This document shows positions 45,513-55,651 of a stretch of 64,000 nucleotides of DNA, one piece after another. The notes beneath the pieces are model-generated. The model saw only the letters and a program-made list of their open reading frames with translations. It did not search any database and had not been told where the DNA came from. The DNA comes from Ramazzottius varieornatus (Eukaryota > Tardigrada > Eutardigrada > Parachela > Ramazzottiidae), in assembly GCA_001949185.1 (NCBI GenBank), contig BDGG01000014.1:1219666-1283665 (forward strand), read 5' to 3'. Within the stretch, counting starts at the first letter, position 1; each line of letters starts with the position of its first letter. Made by a program: the position numbers and the translations under genes.

Positions 45513-48041
45513 AAGGCCAGAAAAGAAAGAATACCTGTGATGATTTTTGAACTGTGTATGATGGCGTGTGGAGCTCAGCCAATTTTCGCAGTTGACTGTT
45601 GCTTCGGCACTCCATTCATCACTAATCCCTCCCTCTTCGACACTTGACTTTGCTTACTGCTTTGCGTACAAATTCTTCTATAAATACTCTTTTTTCTCTT
45701 TGAACCAAAAAGCTACAAAAATCATTCTGAATTTTTATGATCCTTTTCATTTTATCCCACGTTCCTTTTCCAGCGACAAAGACAAGGTTATCCAGAACAT
45801 GCACGTTTCTTTCCATCAATCTATGCCGACTGGCGAAAGGGGGCAAAGTGGGCGAAAGGCAGACTTTATTCTGCGGTAGAGTAATTACGGGATTTGGTTC
45901 TTCATAAAGTCTGCCATAATTACCCGCCAGGACAATGTCCATTATGTCTCACATAATTATGGCATGTCGCCAGTGCTCTTGTAGCGCTAAACTGATGAAT
46001 CCACAAGCCATATTGTCAACGTCGACAATATTCCAAACTTCATCCACTTTAGTTTACGTCTGGAATTTCTTACTGGAGTTTTCAAATATAAAGTAGTTTG
46101 TTCAGGGACTTTGGTATATCTCCTGAACTATGGGTCTTTGCTAGTTATTGTCACGCCCCGGTGCATTCAGTGACGTTGGTTAGCGGCAGAGCTGCAGAGC
46201 TATTTAGCTCGCGAGCTAAATCTGCCTTTTTTCTAGGAAAACGCAAAACAGGGTTGTGTAGCGCACGAACCTGGATGAACTTTTTGTAAAAACATCGTAG
46301 AAGAAAGGCGAAATGAGCTAAACGAGCTAAAATAGCTCCGTAGGACTGGTTAGCGGACCACTTTCCAACAAGGAAGTGGACTGTATGCAGGCCACGTGCG
46401 CACCTCAAACATGTGCAGTCCCCTTTTGGAAAAGCACTCTTCCGTAGGCTGGCATTGCTTTTTGCCCCATTAATCTGCTGCTTGTCTTCTTAATTGCTCG
46501 TTGCAGCCGGAAACGGCTGTTGTGCGTCAAAGTGGACCACTGTGTTGTGTCGGGAGACTTGGCAGAAAAGCAGCCGAGCAGGAAGAGATGGCGACGTCGA
46601 TGTAAACGTCGCCATCGGACGGTCGGACAGAGCCAAGGCAAAGACGAGAGTACATAAAGATGAAGTCTGTGCATAGTAATTACTTTAATGACGGATAATA
46701 AGATCATCAGGGCAGGCTGGCAGAGAACGAGTACCATCCCTTTGGTTAGTGCCGATGGAGACCGGCTTCAGCTGTCGACAGGACAGACCACTGGCGACTG
46801 TACTTGCCTTCCTCGTTGAATTACTGATTAACTGTTGGCGCCGGACAGTCCAGGCATATCTGCGCCATCCGCATCGCTAATGTAACTCTCGTCTCTCTTG
46901 GCAGAACAGAGGCTTGTTAGCAATGGCGAGACAATTTCTACCACGCTTGGCCTGGACCAGCCTAGCTTCCCAAATGTCCAGCCGCGGCCTTCGCTTTGCA
47001 CTTTTCGCCAACCAACCAACGAATGCCGTCCATGAATATTCCCAGATCGGAAAGTGAAATAATTCCATATTCAAAAGGGAAAATGCTGGACGTTGCATTC
47101 CCCAAAGCTCGTTACTGTCACGCCATGAGAATTCTCAAGCCGAATATACGAGGAGCAAATATCAACGGCAGACAGGCTTTGTAGAACTGCCGCAAACCCT
47201 GCTCACAGAACGACAAGTTCGCTCTGCATTGAATATGGCAATGTGAAAGAAAACTATAGGGAAAGTTTCCAGAAGGTTGGCTTCGAGCCCCATGTATCTT
47301 CCTTCGAGAATGCGAAATTGCACGTTTGATAGGAAACTTTATACACGTTTAATTTGTGGGTTCGAATATACAACTGAATCGTTTCATCTGACCTAAGCGA
47401 AGAAAATTCGAAGCAGATTTATTTTTATCTGCAGCTGAAGATATTGGGCCAGGCAAGACTTTATCAAGTTGCAAGGCGTCTGGCGAGCCGAAAGGTCGTG
47501 TTCAGACAGACTCCGCGTCTGTTGTTTTAGTTTCGCGCGTTGTAGATTGCTTGGGGACCCCAAAGCGGAGTGGACTTTAGTCGAATGTGGGAAAGAGATT
47601 TAGATGTGAGACGTTGATGAGAAGTAAACTATTTATGTAGTGGGCGATTAGTTGAATACGTGCTGGCTGGTCAAGTTATTAGATCACTTAAGTTGAGGCT
47701 ATTAAGTAAAGTTGGGTAGTGTCGCTTGGAGCTGGCGAGGATGATATCGCCGAGCCATCTGCAAACTGTACTTGAACCTCCGCCGAGACAGATTACGCGT
47801 CTCCCCTATCGGACATTTCCTAAGTGGACATTTCCGTGGATAAATTGCATCGCGCGCCATATCGCCGGGCACTGTTCCCTCAGCTCTGAGAACGGAGGGA
47901 AGAGACGACTCCTATCATGATCAGATCAGCGCCCGGATAGCCAAAGTCAAGTTGGGCGCCGAGGCGCTGGTCAGTTCTCAACAATCGGACACTGTCCAGA
48001 CGACACAACCGGCAAGGAAACAACAGACTTACTCTCCATGG
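45513..48041. other. no gene recognised
   Basis: About 2.5 kb without a supported gene. It contains the inverted repeat at 46197-46338, a perfect 10-bp palindrome with a 10-base loop at 46587-46616 (GATGGCGACG and CGTCGCCATC) and only short, motif-free frames. Confidence 0.4.
46197..46338. repeat. imperfect inverted repeat, about 140 bp
   Basis: Left arm 46197-46234 and right arm 46299-46338 pair with few mismatches; both contain GAGCTA repeats (AGCTATTTAGCTCG against CGAGCTAAAATAGCT). Similar in size to the foldback element at 24.3 kb but not in sequence. Confidence 0.5.
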
Positions 48042-48323
48042 TCAGCCGTATCGAGCACAACATGTCATGACTGCCTCACTGCACATCAGTAGGGATGCAA
48101 CGTACGCCTTACCATAGGTTCCTTCGTAATTGGCCGCTTGTACAAGATGTCGGCGACTGGCCATGTTGTCCTTTCCTCTTTCCTCTTTCCTCATCCAGCT
48201 GCCTTCCCTGTCCACGAAATCCTTATCGGTCGTAGCCTCCGCTTCCTTCTTTAGACCGGGGGACAGAGGAAAGCTTAAGTCGTCGTCGACGTTTGAGATA
48301 TGGATGTGTGTACTGAAGGCCAT
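48042..48323 (-). CDS. small protein, 79 aa, unknown
   Basis: Exon 48323-48113 (MAFSTHIHISNVDDDLSF, then LKKEAEATTDKDFVDREGSW and MASRRHLVQAANYEG) ends at a good donor, TATG/GTAAGG. A second exon, 48070-48042, joins in frame after GGCAG and ends VMTCCARYG before a stop. The total is 240 nt. There is no signal peptide or membrane segment; the middle is highly charged. I do not recognise the family. It is transcribed away from the BAMBI-like gene's 3' end with a 375-bp spacer. Confidence 0.4.
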   Translation of the reverse strand: MAFSTHIHISNVDDDLSFPLSPGLKKEAEATTDKDFVDREGSWMRKEERGKDNMASRRHLVQAANYEGTYGKAYVASLLMCSEAVMTCCARYG

Positions 48324-48698
48324 TGTCTCAACAATTCCTTAAGCTAACAAAAAGCCTCTCATCTTCCGCTCAACCCTGACTTCTTACCGGCCTCACAATC
48401 GGCCTAGCCTGACTTTACCCTTCGACTTTCTTCGAGAGCGACATAGCTGACATTTCCATAGACATTCAAATTCATTTGCATTCTAGAATGACCATTGACT
48501 TCGGATTCAATGCCAGAGAATATTGAAAGATTGATGAGAATAAAAATATTAAATACAGTGCCTCATCGCGAAGACTCAAGCACAGTATAACGGATAGAAC
48601 AAGAACGATGAAAACTGGGGTGGACATAAATATCTCTCTGCATGAATGATCTGTTGGTGTCTAACAACAAGGTGGATAATATAACAACTGCAAGCCGA

Positions 48699-50534
48699 TC
48701 ATAGATGCCGTGAGGAATATTGGAAAAATTGATCATTGCAATAAGTGCTGTTAGCCAAGGTCCGGCCAGGACTGTGGGTATCGGGGAAGCGGCGCGGAGG
48801 AGCTTCCAGCTCATACAAGCTGGAGTAGGTGTTGGCCGACATGTAGCCAATGTCCTTGGTGTCAGGCTGGATGACTTCCTTGTTCTGGACTTTGGGCGGT
48901 TTGCTGATGTAATCGATGGTCAGCTGCTTGTTGGCATGAGCCAAGGTTCCCCGTTGGACTAGGTTCTCTGTTGAGACGAACTGGGCCCGACGCAGAGCGA
49001 TCAAGCCGATGATGACCAATGTACCCAGGATAATGACGACGATCAAGGGGATGACGACGTAGAGAATCTTCCATCCCGACAGGTCGAAATGGTTGGCATG
49101 TTCGCTGACGTCGGTGGACAGAATGGCTTTGTTGACTTCGTCGGAGGCGGACGGGCTTTCGGCTATATCGGCGTCTTCCTCAGCCTCTTGGCTTTCAGGG
49201 TTCTGTTCTTGGTGGATATCGCGCTCCTCCTCTTCAAGGACTTCCTCGGACTCGATAACGTCGTCGGTGGCGCGAAGTCGAGCAAAGGTTTGATGGAAGG
49301 GTGGGATGGGCACTCTGGTCGAAGCCGAAGAATCGACTGGGGAGGACTCGGCGTTGGGTGGAAGAGTGGTGGGAGAGAGGGAAGGTTGACGGGTGGCTGG
49401 CACAACCTTGTTGCACATGTCCGATGAACAGCAATGGAGCACCGGCCAGGCCGACTGCAGCTGCGGATCCAACAAGGACGGAGGTCGGTTCTCACACAAC
49501 AACGGTGTCGATCTACAAGAATTAAAGAGAAATCATATCAATAAGGCTTATCTTTTGGCTCGCTGTAATCCTTCACGTGGGCAAATTTCCTGTAAAGCTG
49601 CAGAAAAGTTGCAGCATTACCTGTTGATGCATCCACGGACATACTGGTCCCGTTTAGCTCCCCGTTGCCGTCTTGCCGGTGCGTACTGGGCGTAACAGAG
49701 ATTGCTGGCCGCACAACGGTTGGTTCCCTGGCTTCGGCATTCCTGAGTATTGCAGACGCAGGTTAGGAGACCCGCTGCCGACGAAGAGGAGCCATCGGCA
49801 GACGACGGCGAACCGCCGGAGAAAAGCAAAGACCCTACAAAGGCAAAGGATGAAAATAAGGAGGTGAGGCCGCATAATTTTCAGAGGCTATTGTGACAAA
49901 AGAGAAAAAGTAGTCCATCAATAAAGGCAAAGTCCCTAAAGAGGAGCAGATATTTATTCAATGATCTTTTCAGCTATGGCTAAAGTGATGTCTACTGCAT
50001 TGACGTGAGGACAATAGAAGGCCCGTTCTTCAATAAAGGTAGGAAAAGTCTCTTTTCTTCTTTCCTTCCGTTCAGCTGAGCTGGTCTTGACAAGCCATAA
50101 CCCAAGCTCAACGGCTACCTGTCCTTCCTTCCTGCCACCTTGCTTCCCTCCCTTATTTCTATCCGACAAGTGCAGCCATGACTATTGTTGGCCTCTCTTT
50201 TGTTCGCCCATCAGCCACAGTTCAGCCAGACTTTACAATGATTCTGACAGCTACCTGTCATTCGCTACCTCACATCGAACCTTCAAATTCAAACAAAAGA
50301 ACTTCTTTCAGACTACCGCTGGTAGTTTTTTCCAAAGAACGATAAAATGCAGAAGGGTTCCTACAAGCGGGAAAAATTTCACAGTGAAAATTTCATGTCT
50401 TCTTCTTAGTTCAACGTCTTAACTATCATGAAAATATTCAACTTACTTGGATCTTGGATGAACCTGGCGCTGACCGGCTGAAAGTCTCGCAAGACCACAG
50501 TTAACAAAGCGGAAAGAGCGGCTTGGATGAGCAT
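48699..50534 (-). CDS. BAMBI-like TGF-beta/BMP pseudoreceptor, 371 aa
   Basis: Three exons, 50534-50447, 49834-49621 and 49512-48699, sum to 1116 nt in one frame. A signal peptide is encoded in exon 1 (MLIQAALSALLTVVLRD). The Cys-rich extracellular part reads LTCVCNTQEC, CAASNLCYAQ, VRGCINR, LLCENRPPSLL, and closes HCCSSDMCNKV, as in activin/BMP receptor ectodomains and BAMBI (CCHEDMCN). An acidic Ser/Pro/Glu juxtamembrane segment follows (ESEEVLEEEERDIHQEQ), then one membrane span (ILYVVIPLIVVIILGTLVII). The cytoplasmic tail is only about 110 residues and has no kinase domain, which sets BAMBI apart from true type I receptors. Role by family: a decoy that dampens TGF-beta/BMP signalling. Other single-span Ly6-type proteins remain possible, but spacing and kinase absence favour BAMBI. 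Confidence 0.75.
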
Positions 50535-52171
50535 GGTGAATGTCGGAGCAACAAGTCAGTTACGATCAGCTCTTGCAGTGAAGGCAAGTTGAAGGAAGCA
50601 ATCACCGACGAAGAAAATATTCCGCTGGATACGGCGACGCCGGCTGAGATATTTTCGGGCAGCGGTCAAGCTGCAAGTTAAATATAGGCTGGCCCTCAAA
50701 ACAAAATCTTTTCGACGAAAGAAGGATGGCGTTTGGCAGTAAAGTCTGATGGATCAGTTTCCTCCAGAAACTTTATCGGGCAAACTGGCCAAAAATAATC
50801 GGAATTGTCTTTGCAGACGGATATAAGACGAAGAGGAGTTGAGAGCACGGCGATGGAAACGATGGAAGTGAAAGTCAAGCCGGGAAGACAATGCAAAGCA
50901 AATGGAGCTGAAGGAAAGGAAAGGCAGTAAGTTGAGGATAGCTGGCTTGGCCGCTGGTCAGAACAAGTCGGAGAATGAGGAGATGAGCACCAGGAATGTT
51001 TACTTTGCGCTATACGTTCCCCCTCTGCAATAACTCGCTCTGTCCTTCTCTTTGGCTCGTACTTGTTTCTCTAGCTCACATTACACTGGGAGCCATAACC
51101 CCGCCCTGCTTCTCTCTTTTGCAGATATAGAAGCTTTCGATGGATGAGGAGAAGGCGAAGGTAACAATGCAGCGGGAGGTCAACTTTTGATGGAGGGAAG
51201 CAACCTCTTAGTGTCCGGCCCTTTGTTTTACAGGCCATATTCTATTTACTCGCAGGACTCTTCTTTTAATGAAGTCAACCAAGCAGCTGACCACTGTCCA
51301 TCCATATCAGGGCTCTTTGTCACAAGCTCATCTGACAGTTCATCAAATCGCCAACTGGCCGCGCTGCAAAACGATAGCAAACTTATACGGAAGAAGAGAA
51401 GGACACAGTAGCCAAACGACATTTCGATCTCAAGTGCGCCATAACTATCCATCAGGCCTATAGGATAATTATCATAGGCGCGTCAAGTGACTCCACTACT
51501 TTCCACCAGTGCTTCTTCCAACCGCCAGGAAATTTTGTTGTTTCAACAGATAGGTTAACCAGCTGCCGCTGTGTGTTGGTAGAGATGTTCCGTATGGATC
51601 GACAAACAAACTGTTTTGATTATGCCGGCTATACAAAAGCAATTCTCAGGTTCCATATAGTAAAGATAACCCTTATTCCGAAGTGAAGAATGTCGTCTTC
51701 AACCTGGCGTTCAAATCAGTCCGATTTGAAGTGGTGTGCATATTCTTGTGAAAGTCTACTATAATAATCTCGTTAACACTGTAACAGACGCAGTCGGATA
51801 TCCCAACGTACCGACTTCATGTAGTCAGTTTACACTACAGCAGCGGAAATGCAAAACACATGGGCCAAAGGGACCCAGAGACTACACTAAATTCACTTTA
51901 TCTTCTACTCCCATTACTATCTTTGAAACGTAGGAAACTTTGGGTGCTGGAAAAGCAGCGCGGCATTTTGACTGTCTACAAGGTTCGTCGGTGGCGCCAT
52001 CTGCGAACTGAGTGAGTTGTATACCGGTACACAGGTTTATTATAATTATTATTCTGGCGCCGAACAGACTCCGAAGATGCATAGGCTTGAAAGAGAGAAG
52101 TTTGCTGAATGCCCTAACCAATATTTCGTTGCTGTTCTTCCGTTCAGACAGTTCAAAAGTAAAGCGACTTT
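50535..52171. other. no gene recognised
   Basis: About 1.6 kb upstream of the BAMBI-like start. It should hold that gene's promoter. No frame has motif, signal peptide or splice support. A run of AT trinucleotides (TTATAATTATTATT) lies near 52040. Confidence 0.4.
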
Positions 52172-52174
52172 GTG

Positions 52175-53873
52175 TCATTCGTTTCGTGTCACAGCCGGTG
52201 GCAGTAAACTAAAGTTTAGGGGCTCAGGTGGAGGAGCACTAGGACCAAGGTGACGAGTGCTGGTCAGTGAACGATTGTCAGCGGGAGAAGGCATAGTGGC
52301 AGCTTCCGCGTAGGAGGGAGGACCCGTTTCGGCGTACGTGGGCAGGCTGGGGGACAGCGGCGAGGGGCCTTGTATTGCTGGCCGAAGGATTGGCAAATCG
52401 TCGGCTGGCCACGATTGATGGTGGACCGTCGTCATCTCGCTTTCCCTGACGGGAAGGTCTTCATCCGAGAGGGCAGCTGTATAGTCTTGACTTGTGATGG
52501 TGACTTGCTGGGTTTCGATGGCCCCATCAGGAAGTACAGTCACCACCGTCCCGTCAGGGAACACCGTCTCCGTCATCCCTTTGGACACTACAGTGTGTAC
52601 CGCTTGCGACCCCTGCGCAGTGGCGGACATGGTCTTCTTGTTCCTGACGAAGCAGATATTCAGCTGCGGTGACAGGGACTGGTAGCCTATTGGAGCTTGG
52701 CAGGGAATAACTTGAGTAAAGAAGGCTCTGCTACAGGGCTCAGATATGGATGTACGGAAAACAGTTGACAATGTCTTGTCCGCTCTTTCCCCAAGGTAAG
52801 TTATGAGCCTATTTCGCGCAACGTCAAGTGGACAAAACGCTGCAGTCTTTTCGTCCCCATGTGGTGCTGCTAAAAGCTGTTTTGCGTTGGGAAGGAAGCT
52901 TAAGTTGAAGTGTTGTTGGCCTGGCTATGAAAGTGTTGACGGTAATTTGTACGAGCAGTTTGAAGTACCAGCCTAAACGCTTGTAAGGCGACGCGTATGG
53001 CGTATACTTGACTGCATCAGTCAGTAATTGCAGCCTTTGCAAAACGGCCAGTTTCGCGTATAGGGTTGAATGATTTTAAGGTTGCACAGCCTTTTCAAGC
53101 AACAGGCTGAATGGAAGAAGAAAGACTCCAACAGGCGGTACGTAGTCTAAATGTTGGGGCTATAATGGTGGCTCGCTCATATGACGGAGTTCCTGGTAGA
53201 TGGTCTTGCAGCAACGGTGCATGCAGGCCTTGAAGCAGATTCCTCATGATTACCCATCCTTCCATGAAGACTGCTCTCCGATGTTCCGTGGAATGGCCAC
53301 AGCCTCATTCAAAGCTCTGATTCTGATAAAGTTACAAGCAGCTGCGCTTGTAAAAACGGGTAGGAAGAAGGCATGAAAAGGGGGGCTTTGGTTATCATGA
53401 GGAAGGTGGCCACGCCCAGCGCGGCACCGTGTTGGACGAGGTAGATGTGCGCTAGAGGAAACAGCTGCCCAATCAGAAGGAGAATCAGCACTGCCTTCTT
53501 CCGAATGGCGAACCCTGGAGGAGGAGCCTGAGGGGCACGCAGAGGCGCCGGCGCAGTTCACGTTGTGCGTACCCATCGCGCAGCACAGCTAGAAAGCCGG
53601 ACGGGAGGCTGGCCACTCCGGCCTCCAACCAAGCATCGACCTTGGGATATTCAGATCTATAAAGAAGCCTGTATGTAATAGATAGCCGACACTTCCAAAT
53701 AAAGGCAGAAAAAGGGATTGAATATACAGAGTTGAAAATGGACCTTGAAGAATGAGTCTTACTGACTCCTTCGCCGACCGAAAGAAGGAGCCCCATGAAG
53801 ACTTCATACAGTGCAGTACAGTGCAGCACAGCGTTGCGGGAACATATGGATACACAGGAAGGCTAGCAGACAT
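52175..53873 (-). CDS. CD20/MS4A-like four-span membrane protein, exon model partial
   Basis: Reading right to left: a hydrophobic segment YEVFMGLLLSVGEG ending at a donor (GTCA/GTAAGA); then SEYPKVDAWLEAGVASLPSG and FLAVLRDG after a TTTATAG acceptor; then, past a short intron of about 45 nt, AIRKKAVLILLLIGQLFPLA, YLVQHGAALGVATFLMI and a further hydrophobic stretch. The 3' exon (about 52771-52175) encodes a long cytoplasmic tail: TVFPDGTVVTVLPDGAIETQ, an acidic part, PSYAEAATMPSPADN and a PPSY motif (possible WW-domain ligand), ending at 52175. The arrangement resembles the complete four-span gene next to it (54844-55651). I could not join all exons in phase, so the start near 53873 and the exon set are tentative. 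Confidence 0.5.
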
Positions 53874-54192
53874 CGCATCACAGTCTCCTCATTGTCCCTA
53901 ACAAAGTTAAGTCTTATCATGCGATATTTTTACGGTTCTCTTATGTGCCAAGAACAAGAAGAAGAAGGGCTGATGAGTTAGAAGCCGACGAAAGCTTTGA
54001 CGCAATATCCCATTGGCTTTGTCGGCCTGGCTGTTGTCCTTTATTCGGACAGAAACAAGGTGGTGCTACAACCGTTTCGGTAGGTTACAAAAGTCTTTCT
54101 TATACTCGTCGTAAGGGAAGAAGGTTCCCTGCATTGGTTAATAACAGCGATGATCTACAAAAACTAGTTTATGGAGGATAAAGAGTTGCGTA
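53874..54192. other. no gene recognised
   Basis: A short spacer between the two four-span genes. A plus-strand frame (MPRTRRRRADELEADES) is open but has no other support. Confidence 0.3.
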
Positions 54193-54631
54193 CACGCACG
54201 ATGAGATCTTACGGGCCAGTAAAAATTACGGACCAGGCCCCTTCGCTACGGCGGCACGGGCAGGTGATTCTCTCTTCAAGTAAAAACCACATCGAAGGCT
54301 GCACTGCTGTACGTGCCTGCTGGATATTGGGGAGCTAGAGCTTGTCATATTAAAGTTATAGCAGTCAGATCTTCATTATACCTTCAACAGTTCAAACTAT
54401 TCCAAGGCTTCTCCGGCCTCCGGGAGAAAGTCGACAGCAGCATAGAAGCGTTAGAGTAGAACAGCTAATCAGCTGATGGACACTGTCCATGACAATTTTC
54501 TACGGTTGAATTTTATTTTCAATACGTCATTTGTGCGATTTCTGTTCCGGACTTCCATACAAATTGTAAATTTGCCGTCTTTTCCGCCTGGCCCGTAATT
54601 TTTACTGGCCCGTAATATCTCGTCGTGCGTG
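54193..54631. mobile_element. MITE with about 46-bp TIRs and TA target duplication
   Basis: Left arm 54193-54238 starts CACGCACGATGAGATCTTAC and contains GGGCCAGTAAAAATTACGG. The right arm 54586-54631 is its near-exact inverse. TA lies outside each (54191-54192, 54632-54633). About 440 bp, no transposase. A second member of the same family ends at 57398. Confidence 0.78.
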
Positions 54632-54843
54632 TACTGTAATTGGTAAAAAGCTGATGAGATAGTACAGTGCTGAATATGCATTTCTTCCGGCGGTCACGTG
54701 ACGTCGTCGTTACCATTGATTGATGTTAAAAGACCACGTGACCACAGGGCACTGTAGAAGCATAGTCTAGGGAAAGATGGGCATGAGCGTCCATGTTAGA
54801 ATATAGCTGCTTGATGGGTTCTCCCGTCGGAAAGGCGCTGGTG

Positions 54844-55651
54844 TTAGTGGGTGAGCATGCTCGTAGAAATGTAGGAATTGGCAGGAACGTGGACACTGAC
54901 GCTGGAGGGCGCGATAGCATGAGCGTAGCCCGGTGGAGCAGCCAGGCTTCCTTGGTGTCCATGTCCATGACAGGGGTTGACCGAGACGGGGTAGGTGGGC
55001 AGCGGATGAGAGACGGTGGTGATGGTGGTGGTCGATAGGCCGTTCATCAGCTTGGAGCAGTAGACTGCCGCCGAGAAGTAGACGAATATCAGCATGAAGG
55101 TATAGAGGGTCTTGCCCAGGGAAGAGCCCAGCAGGACACCGACCATCACGCTGCTGAAGTTGACGTGAAGGGCGAAGAGCACAGCGGAAGTGCCAGCCAG
55201 AACCAGGTTGAAGAAGATACCAAAGCGAAGGGCGCAACGGCTGGGTGCTTGGACGCCCATACGGGCACAGTGGACGCTGATAGCGCCAACCAGGCAACAG
55301 GCCACACCGTACCATACACCGTCAAAGTAGACGCTGCTTCCCATCGATTCACCCGTTAAAATGGTGCTTTTCACGTCTCGCACGGCTATATCTGCAATGA
55401 ACAAACTATTAGTATAGGATACCGTCATATCCTCAAAAAGACAAGTACGGATATAAAGAGCCTTAGAACTTTTAAAAATAATGATGCGGTAACTGAGGTG
55501 ATATGAGACACAGGTGATGTTCGCTGGAAATGAGGATGGACCTACCGATGGCTTCCTTGATGACCAGCGCGATTCCCATGAAGATTTGGATGGCACCCAG
55601 AGCGTTGAGAGCTGACCGACGGCCGGCATCCAGTTGACTATGAATAAACAT
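54844..55651 (-). CDS. CD20/MS4A-like four-span membrane protein, 217 aa
   Basis: Two exons, 55651-55546 and 55391-54844, give 654 nt in frame, with GATCG-type junction GCCATCG/GTAGGT and TTGCAG. Four membrane spans in order: ALGAIQIFMGIALVIKEAIG, VWYGVACCLVGAISVHCA, FGIFFNLVLAGTSAVLFALH and LYTFMLIFVYFSAAVYC. The loop between spans 3 and 4 is short. The ALGAIQI start of span 1 matches the MS4A signature region. The cytoplasmic tail is Ser/Pro/His-rich (VSHPLPTYPVSVNPCHGHGH) and carries a PTY motif. Family members are plasma-membrane scaffolds near receptors and channels. ATG 55651 (MFIHSQLDAGRR) fixes the frame of exon 1. A related gene lies 1 kb downstream on the same strand. Confidence 0.7.

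Noticed and set aside
46405-46737. Minus-strand 110-codon frame with hydrophobic start (MVLVLCQPALMILLSVIKVI)
   Set aside because: It crosses the palindrome at 46587-46616, has an Arg-rich end typical of chance frames, and shows no family motif or splice context.
49089-49427. Plus-strand frames of 66-112 codons opposite the BAMBI-like gene
   Set aside because: They are shadows of the acidic and hydrophobic codons of the real minus-strand exon.
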